Assembly (NCBI GenBank): GCA_020024915.1
Contig: JAHHSZ010000006.1
Span: forward strand, 1-34,995
Length of the DNA: 34,995 bases
Source: Fusobacterium sp.
GTDB lineage: Bacteria > Fusobacteriota > Fusobacteriia > Fusobacteriales > Fusobacteriaceae
Direction of reading: 5' to 3'
The notes under the pieces are model-generated. The model worked only from the letters and a program-made list of their open reading frames with translations, was not told where the DNA came from and did no database searches. The stretch's first letter is position 1, and the number at the start of each line of letters is the position of its first letter. Positions 31,831 through 34,995 of the stretch are shown piece by piece. Made by a program: the position numbers and the translations under genes.

Positions 31831-32409
31831 ATGAAATTAAAATCTTTAATTGCAGGTATGGCTCTTATATCATCACTATCTGTTAGTGCTAGTCAAGGAG
31901 CCCAATTTTCAGTTTTACCCGGAGTACAATTTGGAGCTACTAAAGCAGACTCTATTGATGGATTCAGTTTTAACTTATTAGGAGCAGAAAACCAAAACGT
32001 ATCTGGTTTTGATCTATCATTAATAGGTTATAGAAAAGTTAATGGTAATTTCAGCGGACTTCATCTTTCTCTTTTCTTAGAAGCTTTTAGAGTAGATGGA
32101 AATATGAGAGGTATCTCTCTATCACTTTGGAACGATGTTAAAGGTAGTGTCGGTGGTGGAACATTAGGTCTTGTAAATACTGTTGGAGGAGATGCAACTT
32201 TCCAATTTGGAGGAGTTAATATTGTAAATCGTGAAGCTCTTGTTCAAATTGGATTTGTTAACTATGCTCAACAGGTTGGAGGACTTCAATTTGGATTTGT
32301 TAACGCAACTAAAAGATTAGAAGGATTACAAATTGGACTAGTTAACTATGCTGAAAATGGAGTGTTACCAGTTTTACCTATCATTAACTTCAGAAAAACT
32401 CTATTTTAA
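31831..32409 (+). CDS. Repeat-rich surface/outer-membrane protein (VC2662/LA_2272-like)
   Basis: 192 aa from the ATG at 31831, which follows AGGAGG; an upstream in-frame start at 31774 lies inside the promoter and is rejected. The signal peptide is MKLKSLIAGMALISSLSVSA. The rest is a tandem array of short beta-like units of the form G-hydrophobic-x-hydrophobic-(G/N)-hydrophobic-V-N, clearest as QIGFVNYAQQVGGLQFGFV and the following GLQIGLVNYAE. I associate these with the VC2662 or LA_2272 surface repeat families. The C-terminus ends in Phe (FRKTLF), as in many outer-membrane proteins. Function unknown. It is a single-gene unit with its own promoter and terminator. Confidence 0.75.
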   Translation: MKLKSLIAGMALISSLSVSASQGAQFSVLPGVQFGATKADSIDGFSFNLLGAENQNVSGFDLSLIGYRKVNGNFSGLHLSLFLEAFRVDGNMRGISLSLWNDVKGSVGGGTLGLVNTVGGDATFQFGGVNIVNREALVQIGFVNYAQQVGGLQFGFVNATKRLEGLQIGLVNYAENGVLPVLPIINFRKTLF

Positions 32410-32412
32410 GAT

Positions 32413-32460
32413 AAAAACTGCACTCATCTTAATTATTTAAGATTTTAGGTGCAGTTTTTT
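32413..32460. terminator. Bidirectional terminator between convergent genes
   Basis: AAAACTGCAC (32414-32423) pairs with GTGCAGTTTT (32449-32458), with an inner ATCTTAA/TTTAAGAT helix. It is flanked by A- and T-runs and serves the surface protein gene (+) and probably the FtsW/RodA gene (-). Confidence 0.85.
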
Positions 32461-32463
32461 ATC

Positions 32464-33690
32464 TTACCTTTGTTTATTTATATTTAAAATTATCCCCATA
32501 GCAGCAAATATCGTTACAATTGAAGTTCCACCAGCACTGAATATTGGCATCGGTATTCCAAAAACAGGAAGCATACCCAAAGCTACATATATATTGATAA
32601 GAACCTGTGTTATCAAGTATCCACCAATCCCTATAGCCAAATATTTTCCGAAATAGTCTGTAGTTTCCATAGCTGTTCTCTTTATGTTATTAAAAAGCAG
32701 TACAAATAGGAAAAGCAAAAGTAGCATACCTACAAATCCAAACTCTTCTCCAAAGGTTGCAAGTATGAAGTCAGTATTAGCCTCTGGAAGATAGTTGTAC
32801 TTCTGTACCCCATTCGCATATCCTTCACCTAAGATTCCACCTCTTCCAAAAGCCATAAGTGATTGTGCCACTTGATAACCAATATCTAAATCATACTCAT
32901 TTTTTAATACCCCATTTAAATAACTAACTACTCTACGTAATCTATAGCCATACGTTAGCTTATCTCCTATAAAGGCTACGTAATAAAAAAATCCTCCAGC
33001 TAGTCCTATAAACAGTGAACTCAATCCTACTATCAATTTCATACTCACTCTGCTCATAAAAAGTATTGTAATGGCAATAGCAATATAGTGTATTGTAGTC
33101 CCCAAATCTTTTTCTAACATAATTAAAATGAGATAGATAAGAATTATCCCAGCCACATTTGCTATTATTCCCAAGCTTTTATACTTCTCTTCCTCTCCCT
33201 TTTCTAAGAGTTTAGCTAGAATTATTATAAATGGGAGTTTCATCATCTCAGCAGGTTGAATGCTGAAACCAGCTATTCTAATCCAACCAATGGCTCCATT
33301 TATTGTTGGTACATATTTTTTTAGAGTTGGTATTTTAGACCCTATTACAACAGCTAAAAGAGATAAAATCGAAGTTAATAGTAAGAAGCCTATCATCTTT
33401 TTTCTCTTCCATTTTTTATAATCTCTCGTTGAAACAAACATAAAAATCCCTATACCAATACCTATATATGTACAGTGATTTCTTATTGTTTTAAGAATTC
33501 CCTTTAAATATACTCCTTCCAACTTTACACTTACCATATTCAAGAGACTCATTATTATGAGAAGAATGAGAATTACTACAATTCCACCATTTCTAATTCT
33601 TTTTCTTCTTTTTATAGCTTCCTTTTTATCTTCCCTATTTAATTGATTTCTCTTATTGTATAAATTTTCATTCTTCACTATCATACTCAT
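32464..33690 (-). CDS. FtsW/RodA-family peptidoglycan glycosyltransferase
   Basis: A 408-aa SEDS-family membrane protein with about ten hydrophobic segments after a basic cytoplasmic N-terminus (about 1-35). SEDS signatures are GAIGWIRIAGFSIQPAEMMKL (quoted by parts GAIGWIRIAG and QPAE), the catalytic-Asp motif LEKDLGTT, LMAFGRGGILGEGYANG and LPEANTDFILATFGEEFGFVG (LPEANTDF plus GEEFG). It polymerises lipid II in septal or lateral wall synthesis. I cannot assign FtsW versus RodA from sequence; no cognate class B PBP gene is adjacent. QPAE replaces the common QPSE, and the loop reads EKD rather than QPD. It lies 7 nt after the HAD gene, with a weak ribosome-binding site. Confidence 0.85.
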   Translation of the reverse strand: MSMIVKNENLYNKRNQLNREDKKEAIKRRKRIRNGGIVVILILLIIMSLLNMVSVKLEGVYLKGILKTIRNHCTYIGIGIGIFMFVSTRDYKKWKRKKMIGFLLLTSILSLLAVVIGSKIPTLKKYVPTINGAIGWIRIAGFSIQPAEMMKLPFIIILAKLLEKGEEEKYKSLGIIANVAGIILIYLILIMLEKDLGTTIHYIAIAITILFMSRVSMKLIVGLSSLFIGLAGGFFYYVAFIGDKLTYGYRLRRVVSYLNGVLKNEYDLDIGYQVAQSLMAFGRGGILGEGYANGVQKYNYLPEANTDFILATFGEEFGFVGMLLLLFLFVLLFNNIKRTAMETTDYFGKYLAIGIGGYLITQVLINIYVALGMLPVFGIPMPIFSAGGTSIVTIFAAMGIILNINKQR

Positions 33691-33697
33691 ACCATTA

Positions 33698-34504
33698 TCA
33701 CTCTATCTCTAAAAAATTTCTTTCTAAATACTCAGCTACACCATCTTCTGTATTTTTTCCAACTATCTCATTATTTGGTAGTCTATCTTTTAATCTAACT
33801 GAAGCATTTTCCATAATTAGACCCTTTCCTACCTCTTTCAACATTTCATAATCATTTAACCCATCTCCAAAAGCAATTACACTCTCTAGAGGAATCCCCA
33901 ATCTTGCCATTACACTCTTTATAGCTTCTCCCTTACATACAGAGTGTGCCATAATTTCTAAACATTCCTCTCCAGATAGTGTCAGTGAAATCCTATCCCT
34001 AAATTCATTTTCAATCTTTTTTTCTAAATCTTCTAACTCTTTAAAATTCTTGCTTATAAAAAATATTTTTATAACTCTAGAACAATCAAATTTATCAAAA
34101 TCTTCTATTGTATAAGAAAAGCCACTCTCTTGATGAAAACTTTTAAATTCTTCTAATTCCTCTTCTATATACCAATTACTAACTGTGTATATGTGTCTTG
34201 AAACATCTTTGCTACATTTTTTTTCTAATATTTTTTTTACTATATCCTCTTCTATATCCTTTTCATATACAATTTCATTATTTTCATTATGGATTATTGC
34301 ACCATTTGAACTTATTAAATATGAATCTAAACCCAACTGTTTCTTAAGTTCTAAGGCATCTAAATGGTGTCTACCTGTAGCTATAAATATCTTTTTAACT
34401 CTATCTTTTACCTCTTTTATAACTTTTTTTGTTTTATTTGAAAATCTATGCTCTCCATTTAAAAGAGTTCCATCTAAATCACTCACTATTGCTTGATATT
34501 TCAT
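33698..34504 (-). CDS. Cof-type HAD-superfamily phosphatase
   Basis: 268 aa, HAD class IIB. Motif I is VSDLDGTLLNGEH with the nucleophile and acid Asp pair. Motif II is in FIATGRH, the cap entry is ISSNGAIIHN, motif III Lys is in CKGEAIKSVMARLG and motif IV is IAFGDGLNDYEML. All catalytic residues are present. Relatives dephosphorylate sugar phosphates, FMN or pyridoxal phosphate; the substrate here is unknown. The ATG has a GGAG site. It precedes the FtsW/RodA gene by 7 nt and probably shares its transcript. Confidence 0.9.
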   Translation of the reverse strand: MKYQAIVSDLDGTLLNGEHRFSNKTKKVIKEVKDRVKKIFIATGRHHLDALELKKQLGLDSYLISSNGAIIHNENNEIVYEKDIEEDIVKKILEKKCSKDVSRHIYTVSNWYIEEELEEFKSFHQESGFSYTIEDFDKFDCSRVIKIFFISKNFKELEDLEKKIENEFRDRISLTLSGEECLEIMAHSVCKGEAIKSVMARLGIPLESVIAFGDGLNDYEMLKEVGKGLIMENASVRLKDRLPNNEIVGKNTEDGVAEYLERNFLEIE

Positions 34505-34588
34505 TCTGTATTCTCCTTTATTTACATATCTTATTCTACCTAATATAATACCATTAAAAAATTTTTTTGAAAAGTTTTTATTTTTTTA

Positions 34589-34617
34589 TTGACAGCTTTT
34601 TAAATTTATGATATCAT
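34589..34617 (+). promoter_or_regulatory. Promoter of the tRNA-Pro/tRNA-Gln unit
   Basis: TTGACA (34589-34594), a 17-bp spacer and TATCAT (34612-34617) preceded by TGA. It lies 19 bp before tRNA-Pro. Confidence 0.75.
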
Positions 34618-34635
34618 TATCTTTGTTGATGGAAA

Positions 34636-34712
34636 CGGAATATAGCGCAGTCCGGTAGCGCATCTGCCTTGGGAGCAGAGGGCCGCAAGTTCAAATCTTG
34701 CTATTCCGACCA
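34636..34712 (+). tRNA. tRNA-Pro (UGG)
   Basis: 77 nt including an encoded CCA. The acceptor stem is CGGAATA/TATTCCG, the D-arm AGCGCAGTCCGGTAGCGC, and the anticodon loop CTTGGGA has TGG at its centre. The T-loop TTCAAAT follows. First nucleotide C1 and A73 are normal for bacterial tRNA-Pro. Confidence 0.96.
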
Positions 34713-34720
34713 TTTAGTAT

Positions 34721-34795
34721 TGGGGTGTCGCCAAGCGGTAAGGCAACGGACTTTGACTCCGTCATGCGTTGGTTCGAATCCAGCCACCCCAGCCA
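34721..34795 (+). tRNA. tRNA-Gln (UUG)
   Basis: 75 nt including an encoded CCA. The acceptor stem is TGGGGTG/CACCCCA, the anticodon loop CTTTGAC has TTG at its centre, and the T-arm contains GGTTCGAATCC. It follows tRNA-Pro by 8 nt in one transcript. Confidence 0.96.
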
Positions 34796-34888
34796 TTTGT
34801 TACTTATTTTATACAAGTTTGTAAAATACAAAAATTTGTTTTGACTTGGAGTAACAAAGTAAATTTTTACTTATTTTAGAATAGTTAC

Positions 34889-34924
34889 AAGGTTATCTTA
34901 GTTATTTTGATAACCTTTTTTTAT
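34889..34924 (+). terminator. Terminator after the tRNA pair
   Basis: AAGGTTATC (34889-34897) pairs with GATAACCTT (34909-34917), then seven T residues. Between the tRNAs and this hairpin (34796-34888) I see a 12-bp direct repeat (TTACTTATTTTA) and no gene. 34925-34995 holds only an AT-rich tail ending in a CTTCAAAA/TTTTGAAG inverted repeat. Confidence 0.8.
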
Positions 34925-34995
34925 TTAGTGACTATTTTACGTAACTACTCAGGTCTGATGTAGAAATTTAAGACTTTCTTCAAAAAATTTTGAAG

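Noticed and set aside
1..34995. CRISPR array, prophage or intact insertion sequence
   Set aside because: No regularly spaced repeats, no phage structural genes and no transposase reading frame were found.

Overview
The window is AT-rich DNA, almost certainly from a member of the Fusobacteriota (probably Fusobacterium). This is inferred from the base composition, the purine-rich Shine-Dalgarno sites, an exported CbiK-type chelatase, a VC2662/LA_2272-like surface protein and the operon contents; no 16S gene is present to prove it. It is mostly housekeeping metabolism, nearly all on the minus strand, with many cis-acting RNA elements.

Layout: fabG (+, 92-817) and a small exported coiled-coil protein (+, ~1056-1412). 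On the minus strand follow an LCM-type methyltransferase (1478-2257) and a P2-type cation ATPase (2622-5216) behind a yybP-ykoY Mn2+ riboswitch. Next comes a complete pyrimidine operon, read pyrB-pyrK-pyrD-pyrF-pyrC-pyrE (10894 down to 5465); with carAB supplied elsewhere it makes UMP. A thiamine-binding protein gene (11170-12141) has a TPP riboswitch. A FecBCD-type ABC transporter (14975 down to 12325) diverges from a cobalamin-riboswitch-controlled exported cobaltochelatase CbiK (+, 15392-16330). A long purine operon, fhs-purL-purE-purC-purF-purM-purN-purH-purD (28949 down to 16496), makes IMP and includes formate-THF ligase, which supplies the formyl donor for PurN and PurH. Then come aroC-aroE-aroQ (31704 down to 29359), a repeat-rich surface protein (+, 31831-32409), a FtsW/RodA-family glycosyltransferase, a Cof-type HAD phosphatase, and tRNA-Pro(UGG) and tRNA-Gln(UUG) at the right edge.

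Regulation is the most interesting layer. Four recognised riboswitches are present: Mn2+ (yybP-ykoY), TPP, cobalamin and guanine-class purine. Two short unannotated reading frames with strong ribosome-binding sites sit in the leaders of the two nucleotide operons. A 41-codon U-rich frame precedes pyrB and a 36-codon frame with a 17-nt pure-purine run precedes fhs. Each stop codon lies inside its operon's intrinsic terminator hairpin, the geometry of the E. coli pyrL-pyrBI attenuator. This suggests translation-coupled, NTP-sensing attenuation of both pathways, with the purine leader stacked behind a guanine riboswitch. Other points of note: pyrB carries a C-terminal zinc module like the PyrI zinc domain but no allosteric domain; the small protein at 1056 appears to have lost its ATG to ATA; and the methyltransferase 5' UTR can form two mutually exclusive hairpins. 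No CRISPR array, intact insertion sequence, prophage or rRNA was seen.
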